Below, piece by piece: positions 1 to 12,100 of a stretch of DNA of 64,000 bases. The stretch is from Paulownia fortunei. Lineage: Eukaryota; Streptophyta; Magnoliopsida; Lamiales; Paulowniaceae. Below the pieces are notes generated by a model. The model was given only the letters and a program-made list of their open reading frames with translations. It did no database searches and had not been told where the DNA came from. The stretch covers positions 5,704,001 through 5,768,000 of the forward strand of contig CM033111.1 in assembly GCA_019321725.1 (NCBI GenBank), written 5' to 3'. The position numbers and the translations under genes were made by a program. Position 1 is the first letter of the stretch, and each line of letters opens with the position of its first letter.

Positions 1-1
1 G

Positions 2-1441
2 CTCAAGAATCTTGGAGTATTTGATGCGTCCCATAACAGATTGCAGGGGCACATTCCTGATTCGTTTTCGATGCTGTCTTTCTTGGTGCAAATTGATCTC
101 TCTTACAATGAACTAACGGGTCAAATTCCATCAAGAGGCCAGCTTAGTACACTTCCAGCCAGTCAGTATGCAAATAATCCAGGATTGTGTGGGGTTCCAT
201 TACCTGAATGCCAATACAATGACAACCAGCAGCCTTCATCAAATCCCAGTGAAAATGGTGGCAAAGGAGGCCGAAAAACTGCCGCTGCCTCATGGGCTAA
301 TAGCATTGTTATGGGGATACTCATTTCTGTCGCTTCTATCTGCATTCTGATTGTGTGGGCTATTGCAATGCGTGCTAGGCGGAAGGAGGCTGAGGGAGTC
401 AAGATGCTCAGCAGTTTACAAGCATCCCACGCTGCCACAACATGGAAGATTGAGAAGGAGAAAGAGCCATTGAGCATCAATGTTGCCACTTTTCAGAGGC
501 AGTTGAGGAAACTCAAGTTCTCACAACTGATTGAGGCTACTAATGGATTCTCAACAGCTAGTATGATTGGGTCAGGAGGATTTGGTGAAGTTTTCAAGGC
601 GACATTAAAGGATGGATCGAGCGTTGCAATAAAGAAACTCATACGGTTAAGCTGTCAAGGTGACCGAGAATTCATGGCAGAAATGGAGACACTTGGAAAG
701 ATCAAGCATAAGAATCTTGTGCCCCTCTTGGGGTACTGCAAAATTGGTGAGGAGAGGCTTCTAGTGTATGAGTTCATGGAATACGGAAGCCTTGAGGAAA
801 TGCTTCACGGGAGAACAAGGACAAAAGATAGAAGGATTTTAACTTGGGAAGAAAGGAAAAAGATAGCCAGAGGTGCAGCCAAAGGACTCTGTTTCCTCCA
901 TCACAATTGCATTCCTCACATTATACACCGGGACATGAAGTCTAGCAACGTGCTACTCGACAATGAAATGGAAGCCAGGGTATCAGACTTTGGCATGGCT
1001 AGGCTCATAAGTGCTCTCGACACACATCTAAGCGTTAGCACGCTTGCAGGGACGCCGGGATACGTGCCACCCGAGTACTACCAAAGCTTCCGTTGCACAG
1101 CAAAGGGCGACGTCTATTCATTTGGTGTCATCCTTTTGGAGCTGCTGACAGGCAAGAGGCCAACAGATAAGGAAGATTTTGGAGACACAAATTTAGTGGG
1201 GTGGGTGAAAACTAAGGTGAGGGAAGGCAAAGGCATGGAAGTTATAGATGCAGAGTTACTTTCAGTGACAAAAGGAACAGATGAAGCTGAAGCAGAAGAG
1301 GTGAAAGAGATGGTGAGGTACTTGGAGATAACACTGCAATGCGTCGATGATTTCCCATCGAAACGACCCAACATGCTGCAGGTGGTAGCAATGTTGAGAG
1401 AGCTTGTACCAGGAGGTGCTAATGGAAGCAACAGTGCTTGA
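2..1441 (+). CDS. BRL2: BRI1-like LRR receptor kinase, BRL2/VH1 type (3' part; 5' end outside window)
   Basis: The reading frame is already open at base 2, so the ATG and most of the leucine-rich-repeat ectodomain lie upstream. The visible 479 residues hold a last LRR ([13 protein letters not shown]), the Cys-pair cap [12 protein letters not shown], a membrane helix at about residues 100-123 followed by basic RARRK, then a complete kinase domain. The P-loop [11 protein letters not shown] is at residue 190, the ATP-binding Lys lies in AIKKL near 212, the RD catalytic loop HRDMKSSN is at 309, DFG is at 329 and the activation segment has [11 protein letters not shown]. The protein ends at TGA 1439-1441. 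Family knowledge: these are plasma-membrane kinases related to the brassinosteroid receptor BRI1; BRL2/VH1 acts in leaf vascular patterning. The BRL2 assignment rests on overall likeness of the juxtamembrane and kinase regions and on neighbouring genes; another BRL paralogue is less likely. No intron is seen in this part, as in BRI1 relatives. Confidence 0.93.
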   Translation, partial: LKNLGVFDASHNRLQGHIPDSFSMLSFLVQIDLSYNELTGQIPSRGQLSTLPASQYANNPGLCGVPLPECQYNDNQQPSSNPSENGGKGGRKTAAASWANSIVMGILISVASICILIVWAIAMRARRKEAEGVKMLSSLQASHAATTWKIEKEKEPLSINVATFQRQLRKLKFSQLIEATNGFSTASMIGSGGFGEVFKATLKDGSSVAIKKLIRLSCQGDREFMAEMETLGKIKHKNLVPLLGYCKIGEERLLVYEFMEYGSLEEMLHGRTRTKDRRILTWEERKKIARGAAKGLCFLHHNCIPHIIHRDMKSSNVLLDNEMEARVSDFGMARLISALDTHLSVSTLAGTPGYVPPEYYQSFRCTAKGDVYSFGVILLELLTGKRPTDKEDFGDTNLVGWVKTKVREGKGMEVIDAELLSVTKGTDEAEAEEVKEMVRYLEITLQCVDDFPSKRPNMLQVVAMLRELVPGGANGSNSA

Positions 1442-3072
1442 AACATGTTGCTGTTTTTCTTGATTTTGGATAGTGAAATATGGTAAGGAAATGTAAAATT
1501 TGCCACTAAAGACTTTTTGCGGCTGTATGATTTTGCGACTATTTTCTTCCCTCAGAAGCATTGAATGGAATTAAATGTTTTTTTTTTTTTTTTATATAAG
1601 AATAATGTTGTGTATTATAGTTCTTCTACAAAAATTGGTGGCAACAATTCAAATGCCACCTATTTGTGGGCAGCCCATTGAGCTAATTTATGGGCCAAAG
1701 CATTCAACAATCTGTTATTGATCTTCTACAATTTCTAAGAACCTCAACTTGTAATCAAAATTCTTGCTCTCTGGAGGTAAAATTCTGTTGGCCAAACTTG
1801 ACATTTATAGTAAGCGCGTTCATTGGAAACAAGAAATGTTTCTGGGCTCTAAACCACTTGGCAAAAGAAATATTTATTGATTGTGTTTGCGTTTTTGGCT
1901 ACGTTTATAAGTTGTTTATACTTTATACATCACACAACTGTTTGATCAACTATAGAGAATAAAAAAAGTGGAATTAAATTAAAATACAATCCTTAGGAAC
2001 ATGGAGGAAAAACTTTCATACTTTAATTTCTAATTATTTACAATTGGTGAAACAATAATGAATTTATTGACAGAGAAAATGTGATATCTCACGATGATTA
2101 CGGAATGAGGGATGAAAATTTGAATGATATAAAGGAATGCTCCTTCTAGCAATTTAGATTAATTATTTTACAAAATAAGAACGAATACAAAATAGTTACT
2201 TATAGTGTCCGTTGTATTGAATTCTTGCTTTCAGACTCCCACTCCATTACCCACAGTTAATGTCGAAATAAGATTAGAATAATTGAATTGTTAAAAAACG
2301 CTTCAAGCAATGCACAAAATTTCTAAATTCATTAAAACATAAAATTCGGACATATACTTAGTTTGAAAAGACAACATACATCATAAGAGCCCTTTATTAT
2401 TTTCAGTTACTGAATATATTTTTATGAATTTTCTCTCATATTAATAGTTGAATTGCCGAAATAATGAACTTCCAAATTATTATTTTTCTCAATTATTTTC
2501 TTAAGTAACCAAACTACTCATTGAAATTAAAAAAAGTATTTATGTTAATTATTTTATTTAATTAGAAAAATAATTTAAACCAAACATGTTCTTCAGTGGT
2601 GATATACGTGAACTTAAAGCACATTCACATATTCATCCCCATTGGTCGATATTTTGTTTTTATGGTAGTATATTTTTTTTTCCAATTCATTTTGTCTTTA
2701 ATGCCTTTTATACCCTTACTAATACCAAAATTTGATGGGCTAATTAGCAATTCCTTGAAGTTGGTATACTAATTTGATAAGTGGACCAAAGTTTTTGTAC
2801 CAAAAATTATCTCTATCTATTCAAGAATGACTTCCTTGATTTTCTTTTTTTTTTTTTTTTCCTTTTACATTTTGTAGTCAGATTTTCCTAATAGCAAAAT
2901 TTCTAAGTCATGTTACTCCTCTACAATTTCTAATCATTAAAAAAAATAAAAATAAAAATTTAGAAAATAAAATAAGAATACAGAATTTCATTTCAGACAC
3001 ATGAAAGAACAATAAGAAAAAAGAAAAGAAAAAGAGGAAAGTTCAGCCTTCCCAGTAAAGTAAAACTCAACC
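1442..3072. other. Intergenic: 3' flank of BRL2 and promoter side of the DUF1664 gene
   Basis: AT-rich DNA with homopolymer T runs (about 1579-1593 and 2847-2862) and no credible coding frame. The first few hundred bases should be the BRL2 3' UTR. The last about 150 bases before 3073 are A/G-rich and probably hold the leader of the next gene. No repeat or RNA gene recognised. Confidence 0.6.
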
Positions 3073-3153
3073 ATGGCGATGCAGACTGGCGTCGCTGCCT
3101 CTAAGGTCCTCATTCTCGTCGGCGCAGGTTCTCTCTCTCTGTCTTTCTACACT

Positions 3154-3187
<34 letters not shown>

Positions 3188-6100
3188 CGCGCGCGCGCGT
3201 GCGTGTATAATTTATTTGTACGGACAGAATTGCTTTGGTTCTAACTCTTTTCTATTGGATCATCAGATTGAACTTAGTTGATGTCTTCGAAAGTTTGAAA
3301 ATTCATAGCTTAATCTGTCAAACAGGGTCATGATTGATTTTTGGTGCTTAAGTTTTGATTACGGTTTAAATCGTGTTGGGTACCAAAAATTCAAATTGAG
3401 ATTCACTATTTATCCCCTTTTCACCTGTAGTTTAGTGAAGCTCAGACAGATGAGTGTTGGAAGTAATCCTTTAGGCTGCAGTTTGAGCTTGAAGAATTGG
3501 GAGTGGTATTCTATTAATAGTAAGGGTTAAAAAAATTCTTCTTGGATTGTAATTGGTAAGTTAATGAAAAAGAGTATGACCAAACGAAGAAGAAAGTCTG
3601 GTGGATCACATTTTCTTAATTTGGTATTTTTCAGTGTTTTGTATTTCGAGTTCCTTTATTTTTTTGGTTATTTTTAATTGTTTAGTTTTTGGTGGAAGTA
3701 ATAGAATCACCGATTTCGAGATTAAAATTGACTCTTGAGTTCAAGTTAAATGTGCAGTGATGCCATTATTGGCTGTGATGTTGTAACTTATTGACAACAT
3801 CTGTCCTAGCTTTATCGTGTTTAAATGATTTTAAGCTTTGAACTCATCACTGCAATAATGGTTCTTTTTAGTTGTGAGCTATAAGTACAACAGATTGAGT
3901 AACATAAGCTGCTTATTCCTCAATCATGAGAGAGTTTATTATGAGTCGGAATGGGCACTTACCAGCTAAAAGTAAAGATCTCCTGCAGAACTCATTTATC
4001 TGTTGCATGGTTGGTTTTGGATGTATTCTGAGTTTCATAAGCTGCTTAACAATTCAAAAAAATGAAGCAACAAGTTTTATAAAATTTTGGCTGTGAACAG
4101 GTGTAACTGGATCTGTCATCTTGAGGAGCGGACAGTTGTCTGATTTGATTTCTCATCTTCAAGAGTTGATAAAAAGATTAAATGAAGCTGAAACTTCACC
4201 TGGGAAATATGATGCCGCTCTTCTAGCAGCTCAGGTAGGAAATAGCATCTGTGTGCTTTACCAGTTCAGTTCATTGTTGGTCATCTTATATTTTATGAGG
4301 CACAACAAATATTTGTTGATCTTGAAAATCCACTTTCAGTATTTGATGCAAAGATTTTGCAAGAATACTAAAAGAATCATATTTGCTAATCTTGCAAATT
4401 TACATTTAGTGTGATGCATACACTTGCAACTTCAATAAGTTTTCACTCATTCTAAAAGAAGAAAATAAAAAAGAGAATATGTTCCTTGTTAAAAGTAGCA
4501 CAATACTATTTGCTTAAAGATTCGAGCTGTTGGGTTGTGGGAACCTTCTTAAAGCTACAACTTTTACCACATTAAGGTTTCAAGTTTGTGTCTAAGTTTT
4601 TTTGGTAATAGTTACTTCTCTAATCCTTGACTCCTAGTTAAAAGGGAACTGACTTACCTATTAATTAGTAAAGCTATGCTCACTTGACTAGGGGCAGAAA
4701 TAGCACTGAATATTCGTACCGTGACCTAACACTAATTGCTGGGATGGAAAATGTTATCAAGGAGTCTGTTTCAAGGTTCACTAAACTCCTGAATTCCCAT
4801 ATCCATACTTGATTCTTCTTGAGCCTTTCATTGCCTGCATCATTGTGCTTCCATTATAAGATATGCTTCCTATTTCAGAATCTGTCTTAGTTTGAATTCC
4901 AACAACTTTTAGTACGTGGACAACATCTCTGCAGTTTTGGACAAAAAAATTAGAAGCAATTGTCTTATTCTTGGTTTTCCTTTACCTTTTCAGTGATAAA
5001 ACATACATTCTGTGCGTATTGCATGGCCTTAGTAAAAGGCAGGGGGAACGTAAAAAAGATGATAAGTCTTTGAGTGAAGAGACTAGAGTGTGACTATATT
5101 GAGATAATCTTAAAAGGAAGGGCAGACTATTAGGCTAAAAGAATTTAAGATGCTCTTTAAATGAGTAATGGCAAATGCTGCATGCTATACCATAAGAGTT
5201 GTAAAAAGTGAGGCTTATTTTCGGGTCTGTTTTCCAGAAACTATTTTTCTTCTCCTAAAATGAAAACGTATTTTGTGATAGCATTTCCCCAAAGTAACAT
5301 TTTCATTTCCCTAAAATACTTATCATCATTACTTCAACTAAATAATGCTAACAATTACAATACTCCCACTAACTACAACAAAACAACGACATATCTCCCA
5401 CTAGCCACAATAATACAACATTAACAAAATATCTACACTTGAAAATGCCTTCCAAAATACAATCACATCATTATTTTCCAACAATCACTCAAACACATTT
5501 CATTCTCAACACATTTTCCAATCCCACTACCAATTACATTCTCCCAAAACACTAGAAATTACACCAAACAAAGTGTGAGTTTTGGATGTCGCTCTCTTCC
5601 CCTCCACTCCATTTACACTCAGGATAATGGTAAAGAATACATCAGTTGATTACTTTTTTAAGTTTTTGCTTGCATATGGGAACTCAACCTTGACCCTATA
5701 TTGTTAGAATGTTTGTTATGGTTCTTCTTATTATTTACATGTGCTAAAATAGGCTGGCTTATTTATGGAATAGGGACTAGTAGGGTTTTAGAACAGCATA
5801 TGGATTCACTGCTTCCTTTTGTTTCCTTGTAAATGGCTTGCTTTCAGGTTCGACAATTGGCTAAAGAGATCAAGGAGTTAAGTTTATCCAATCCCGTTAC
5901 CATTTTTAATGGGAATTCCTCATCCAGTGGTATGTAACTATTGTTGCATTAAACATTTTATGTTTTGACTTCTGTTCTGAAGACTGAACTGCACTTACCG
6001 TAGCCCAAGGTTCTCCCCATCAAGCTCACAGATGCTTGCCCTGGAGTTCATCTGATGAGTTTTGTATTTGGAATTCCATCCTTGTCCAAACATTGGATTG

Positions 6101-9100
6101 TCATGGCTTTTAGCTGAGATTTGAAGAACCCTAAAAAATTGATGGTTAAAATCTCCTAGTCACATAGTCACATTTATGTAATTCAAGGTACTTTTAAAAA
6201 TGATTTGGGAGAATGAGCAATTTATGGACATCCCAAGAGCATTTATTTATGGAAAGAGGCAATAGATGTTATATATAAAGGTTAAATTTGCAATATAGAG
6301 GTCATTATTAAACAGAAAGATATTTGACCATGAACCGTGATGCTGTGGCTGAGTTTAAGGGCAACTTCTTGTAGATGGCTTTGATATTTTTTAATTATCA
6401 ATCATTTCCTAACTGTATGCAAGGAAATCATAATGCTTACTCTTCATCTATAAACAAATTACCAATGGTAATGATATGTACTCTTATGACAGAGATTTGT
6501 ATGAAATTATTGGTGTAGAATTTCCAAATTAAGCATAGTGACATGTATGTTATTTTGCGTATGATCATTCAGGAAAAGTGAAAATTGAACATGACCTTCA
6601 ATTCTGAATCCAGAAGTCCAATTTGGCATTAAGGGAAAGAAACCTTGTGCTCGTGTGGGAATAGAGAGACCATTGTCCGCATGTTATTGGAAGAAATATA
6701 CATTCTATAAGTAACCTGGAATGAGACTGACCAAGTTTTCGTATATTGGTTCTACACAATATTTATCATGATATTGTTAAGTTTCTTTCTTTACTTTTTT
6801 TGGGTTTCTTACATGGCTTATCTTTGAAAGATAAACGCAATGTTTGGTTTCATTTTCCCCAAAAAATAATTTTGCATTTTTAGTCCAAAAAACATGTTTG
6901 TTTTGTTCATTTTCTGAGATTGTTTTCTGAAAATATTTTTAAACAAAATCCTGTTTTCAAAGCCTCACCCTATTTTTTCATAAGCTTAAACGAAAACAAA
7001 GTTCCATTGTTGAAAACACTCTTTATTTTAGATTTAAAAACAAGTAAGCCAAGCATATTCTCTCAAATCATCAACAATTGGTCAAATGTTGTAACTCATA
7101 GTCAAAACACATTTTCATATTAACACATTCCCCAAAGGAATTCTGAAAACATTTTTCGAGAATATTTTCACAAAATGAAAATGAAATAAATCCAAACAGA
7201 GCAAAAGTTTTCTGTTTGCCTTTTTGCTTTTGCCTTATGTTTTTCCCCAACATTGTTGGCCTAAACACTCAGAGTGTCATGTATCGCTTTCCTTTTTTTC
7301 TCCTCAGGATATTGAAAGCTTGAGATAGAACATCAAGTTATATGTTGTATCATTTTGAGAAGTTGGTGTCCGGAAAAGGAAAATTCTACTTTACACAATA
7401 ATAAGAGTCCAGTCATGAACTCTGAATTCATGAGGTCAATTTCCCTCCCCGTCGGTCCCCATTACCTAATAGCCTTCCACTGGCATAATAGTGATAGTAG
7501 TGGTTGAATTGTTTGAGAGCATTTTATGTCTGAAAGATAGAGCTGTTGATTCTGTAAAGAAGGATCTTGTATATGTATATGCTATCTAACCAAAATTCAG
7601 GAATCAGATAGAAAGTGCTTGATATGATCCTTGCCCACTAAGATTATTTTCATATAACTGGAAATGGCAACTATTAAGATCTTAAGCAAAACCATCTTTC
7701 TGGGATCTCCGATCACTTGCCTTAAGCTTATTTCTTACAGTATCTGTTGCCTGAAGTGCTGAATGAAATTTCAGTTGACATACCAAGAAGTTGTCTTATG
7801 ATGTACCTATTTTCTTCTCAATTCTATAGTTTCTGAACATGGAGCAGTGACTCCTCAGCTCATCCTTCTTGTCCCAGGCTGCAATCAGATCAACTGTCAG
7901 TTTAAATAGTCTTCTCCATCATACATAATGAGTTTACTTCTGTCTAATATATTGAGAGATCTCTAAAGGTTCCCAAGAACATGTAGATCTTCAGCAGCCA
8001 CCCAACCTGGAAGATGATTACACCTAAATGAAACACAATGCCATTTCTTTGAAGGAAGAGTTCAATTTCTTCCATATTGGATGATATTGTGAACCTATAG
8101 TATTTCCTGAAATCCCAATGGTTTGGTCCTAAATACGTTTGTCTATTCTTTAACAAAACCATGTGATTGCTCATAAGGATGGTTAATCTTATGTTAACTA
8201 AAAACAAACGAAATGTTGGGTAAAGTTTTCGAAAAAATATTAGGGTAGTAAAAAAAAATAGGGTCTCTTGAGCTTATTTTCCATGTGAAGGACCATAAAG
8301 ATTCAAATTCAGTAGCAAAAGTGTGTGCAAAAACTTGGTTGTACTTGGGTTTATGAAAGCCACCTTATCGGGTCATTTAGAGGCTGCAGAAGTTTGTGGT
8401 TGCCTGGAGCTTTATGCACTGAATGAGAAGAAGAAACAGTTTCTTGCAAACTGTTAAAGCCTTGAAGAACCTAAGGACGTTCAATGAAATTTTGGAAAAT
8501 TTATGGATCCAAATTCAAAACAAAACTTGTCTTTAAGAGGTTTATCTGTTTCCTATCCCGTAGAATTAGTGTGGAAAAGCAAGAATTGACATCTTTATAG
8601 CTACTTGCTACAATGGTCGCCTTTAACTGGTCCTTTCTTTTCAGCTTCAACTTTATTTGAAGGGATTACATGGCAAAGAATCTTACATTTTCTCTGGTTC
8701 CACAGGAAGTTATGCTTCATATATATTGCCTACAGCAGCTCTGGGTGCGATGGGATGCTGTTACATGTGGTGGAAGGCAAGATTTAAGACTGACACTTGA
8801 GCCATTTTGGCTTTAGCCTTCTGAATTATGGAATTATTATGCCACAGTTGATATTATTGAATGTCTTGGTTTGCTTTCGTTATTCAAATGTCTATTTTAT
8901 CCCATTATCAAGAAGTTTATGAAAGCTAGCATTTGGTGGAAAACTTTTTCAATTTTGGAGGTTTTTTTCCTAAATATCAGGCAAACATTAAGACCATCTG
9001 CTGACCCCAAAATATAGACCAATATGTTCAGTCTGGGTAAAGGGGATAATTGTTATAAATCGATTTTTATTTGTCAATCCGAATTGAACCTGATTATCAG

Positions 9101-12100
9101 CCTTTAAAGGCTCTTTTTTTTCACTTTTTCCTGTTCAATGCCCTTTTGGAATTTTTTATGGTGGGTTTGGGGCATTTTTTTTTGCTTGGGTGTGGGGGTG
9201 TGGGGAGGGAAAGCAGTTGAGTGTTGGCTAATATCCCCAATGCACATTTTCATTTTCTTCCTATAACTTTTCACGGACAAATTAACATTCCTATTTCTGT
9301 TATTTATGCTTTACTTTTTGTCCTCTTTTGCGCTGCAGGGATGGTCATTCTCTGATATTATGTTTGTCACCAAGCATAATATGGCAAATGCTGTTGCATC
9401 TGTGTCGAAGCAGTTGGAGCATGTTTCTGAAGCATTGGCTGTAAGTAAATTACAAAAAAATATTTAAAAACTTTTGCAATCCCTTTCTTTCCATTGTTCC
9501 TTCTCCAAAAGTATTCTGTTCTCAAACACCCAGTTCATTGTATCTTTTGCAGTCGACAAAGAGGCATTTAACAAAGAGACTGGAAAACCTGGATTGGAAA
9601 CTGGATGAGCAGAGGGAAATATCGAAACTAGTTGCCACTGATGTACGCAGCATTATGTGTCCTTGTAATGACATATTTACTTCGATCAAGATGCTATAGC
9701 TGCCTCAGATCATGCTTAGCATTTTGTTGGTTGTTTTTAAGTTTTAATTAACTTGCTCTTGAATGAAAAAAGACAATAGTCATATTCCTCTCTTATTAGT
9801 GCAGAGAAGCTTGGATCTTTCAGGTGTTTTCATCTTAATTGCACAATCTGGTTTTCATCTTGTTCTTCTTCTCTTGTTCTTTTATCTAGTTGTAAGAACT
9901 AAGTGTGGGGAAAAAATGTCTTTGAGATGCGATGGCATTTGATGAAATACAAGAATCATACATAAGCATTGTGAATGGTAGGGTTTTACAAACCTTACTT
10001 GCTGTTGTTACTCAGTCAAGTCCCTGTTCTTCTCATTACCTTACCTCACAATGTAATGGCGAAGTTCTCTGAACCAGAAATAGATTAATTGCTAGTTGAA
10101 TAACTTTTATGTCTGAGAATAAAAGTGAGTGTGTGTTTATCATTTTCCTTTTATTTATTCTCAAAATTATTAAAATCTTGACATTCTTCATGGTTAATAT
10201 GATCTACACTCGCGCAACTTTGTGTAATGGTGAAGTTCCACTCTATGGTGCAACTTTCATCAGAGCAAATATAATATCTAAAACTTACTATTGATAATAC
10301 AGGTTGGTGAAGTAAGGTCTAATCTTAATCAGATAGGGTGTGACATTGGTTTGATCCATGAAATGGTATCTGGCTTGGTAAGTTATCACAGTTCCATTAA
10401 TTCAATGTTATACTGTAAATTAAGATGATCCTATGAGTTATCTAACTCTTTCTACCTGGTTAAATTACAGGAAGGAAAAATTGAGCTTCTTGAAAGCAAG
10501 CAGGTAAAGTTCTTAATTTTCTAATTATATATCCCAATGTATAACAAAGTTGCCAGCAAGGATGCCCCTTTTTACACCTGTGTAAATGGCATGCAGGATA
10601 TGACTAATTCGGGTTTGTGGTATCTCTGCCAAGCGGCTGGAAACATTAAAGATGGTCAGAGTTCTAAAATTATTCAGGTCAGCAGCCTTTTTAACATCTT
10701 TCTTTCTTTCTTGTTTGGTATGGTTTGGACCTCTTAAATACTTTGTGTCCAAACTCTGTATGAAACATGTGAAAAACCTTCGCTGCAAACATATGAACTG
10801 ACTTGGCTGTCAGCTTAGTATTAAAGCACTGACTTGACTTAAAAAGTTTACTCTGGATGCATCAGTATACCATCTAAGAGGGTGTTTTATGGAAATTTGG
10901 ATCCCAAAATAACTTCATACTCGCACATTCCAAAAAATATTACTTGATGTAATCTTGGTCTGCAAATCTTTCTAGGCAAGAATTACACACCCTAAGAGTT
11001 ATAAACAAGAAAAGAATCTTCAATCAGTGCATGGGACTCTTGGTTCTCCACTGGTACAATTGAGAATACATATGCTTTAATTATGGAACTATGCTTCCTT
11101 GTAGTTGTGGGGGATTCTTACTTTGTTTGCTGGTTTACTCGTTTAATATATGAAGACCATAAAATATGGCTTCCTTGCTCTCGCGAAGGAAATGCATGTA
11201 TCATAGTTCAGATACTCTTTAATGAATACAATGGTTGAATAAATTGTCGAAAGTTTCTGGTGCTCCCACAAGATTTAGCAGGTTGCTTGGGATGATTAGG
11301 TTGGTGGCAGAGATAACATGTTCCCAAATTTTGACTAACATTATGTATTGTCCTGAAAACCTCTGTTAACTTCTTGCATCAGTTGATTATTTGTGTGATA
11401 ATTCTCTGTCTTATCAAAAACTTGCTTTGTTGCACATTTCGCTTCTGTCTCCTTTTCTCTCTGAGATCCCTTCATTTTAGTTAGTGCAGTGTTTATGACT
11501 TCACTTTCTACCTGATAGGAAGCTTTTGTCATGGAACCCTAAAGCCACAAGAGATTACAGAGTTTCCATAAATTTCTTTGCCCGAGTATTTGATTGAGAA
11601 CCCTAAGAACTGGGTAAAACCATATTTGATATAATTTTACCTAATTTGTTATTAAAAAAAACAAGATTTTTTGTAAACCAGATTACATGAATGCTTGTTT
11701 GGCCAAGTTGAAACATAAACTAGTTAAATTATGAAAGAAAGTTTTAAGATGTTAATTAATTTTTTAGGCATAATTAGGAAACAGGATTCCATTAGTTCCA
11801 CTTCCAATTAAAGCCATAATTATAACATGTCTTGATTTGTTATCAGATATATTTTATTAAACTAGGATTTGACTATTCTCACTAAACCCAGAACAGGAGT
11901 TTGCCAAACACTACCCAAATTTCCTCATCTGCACCCAAAGGTGCTCTAAAATGAGAAAAACTTATTTCCATATACTGAGGCTGCCATATTTCAGTTAGCT
12001 GCTAAACACCACTTTGGTATATCATGTAGCTTCTTGAAAAAATTGTTGAAAAGCCTCCAAAGCATTATTGCAAACCCTGGATCCCTGAATTTATTTGTTG

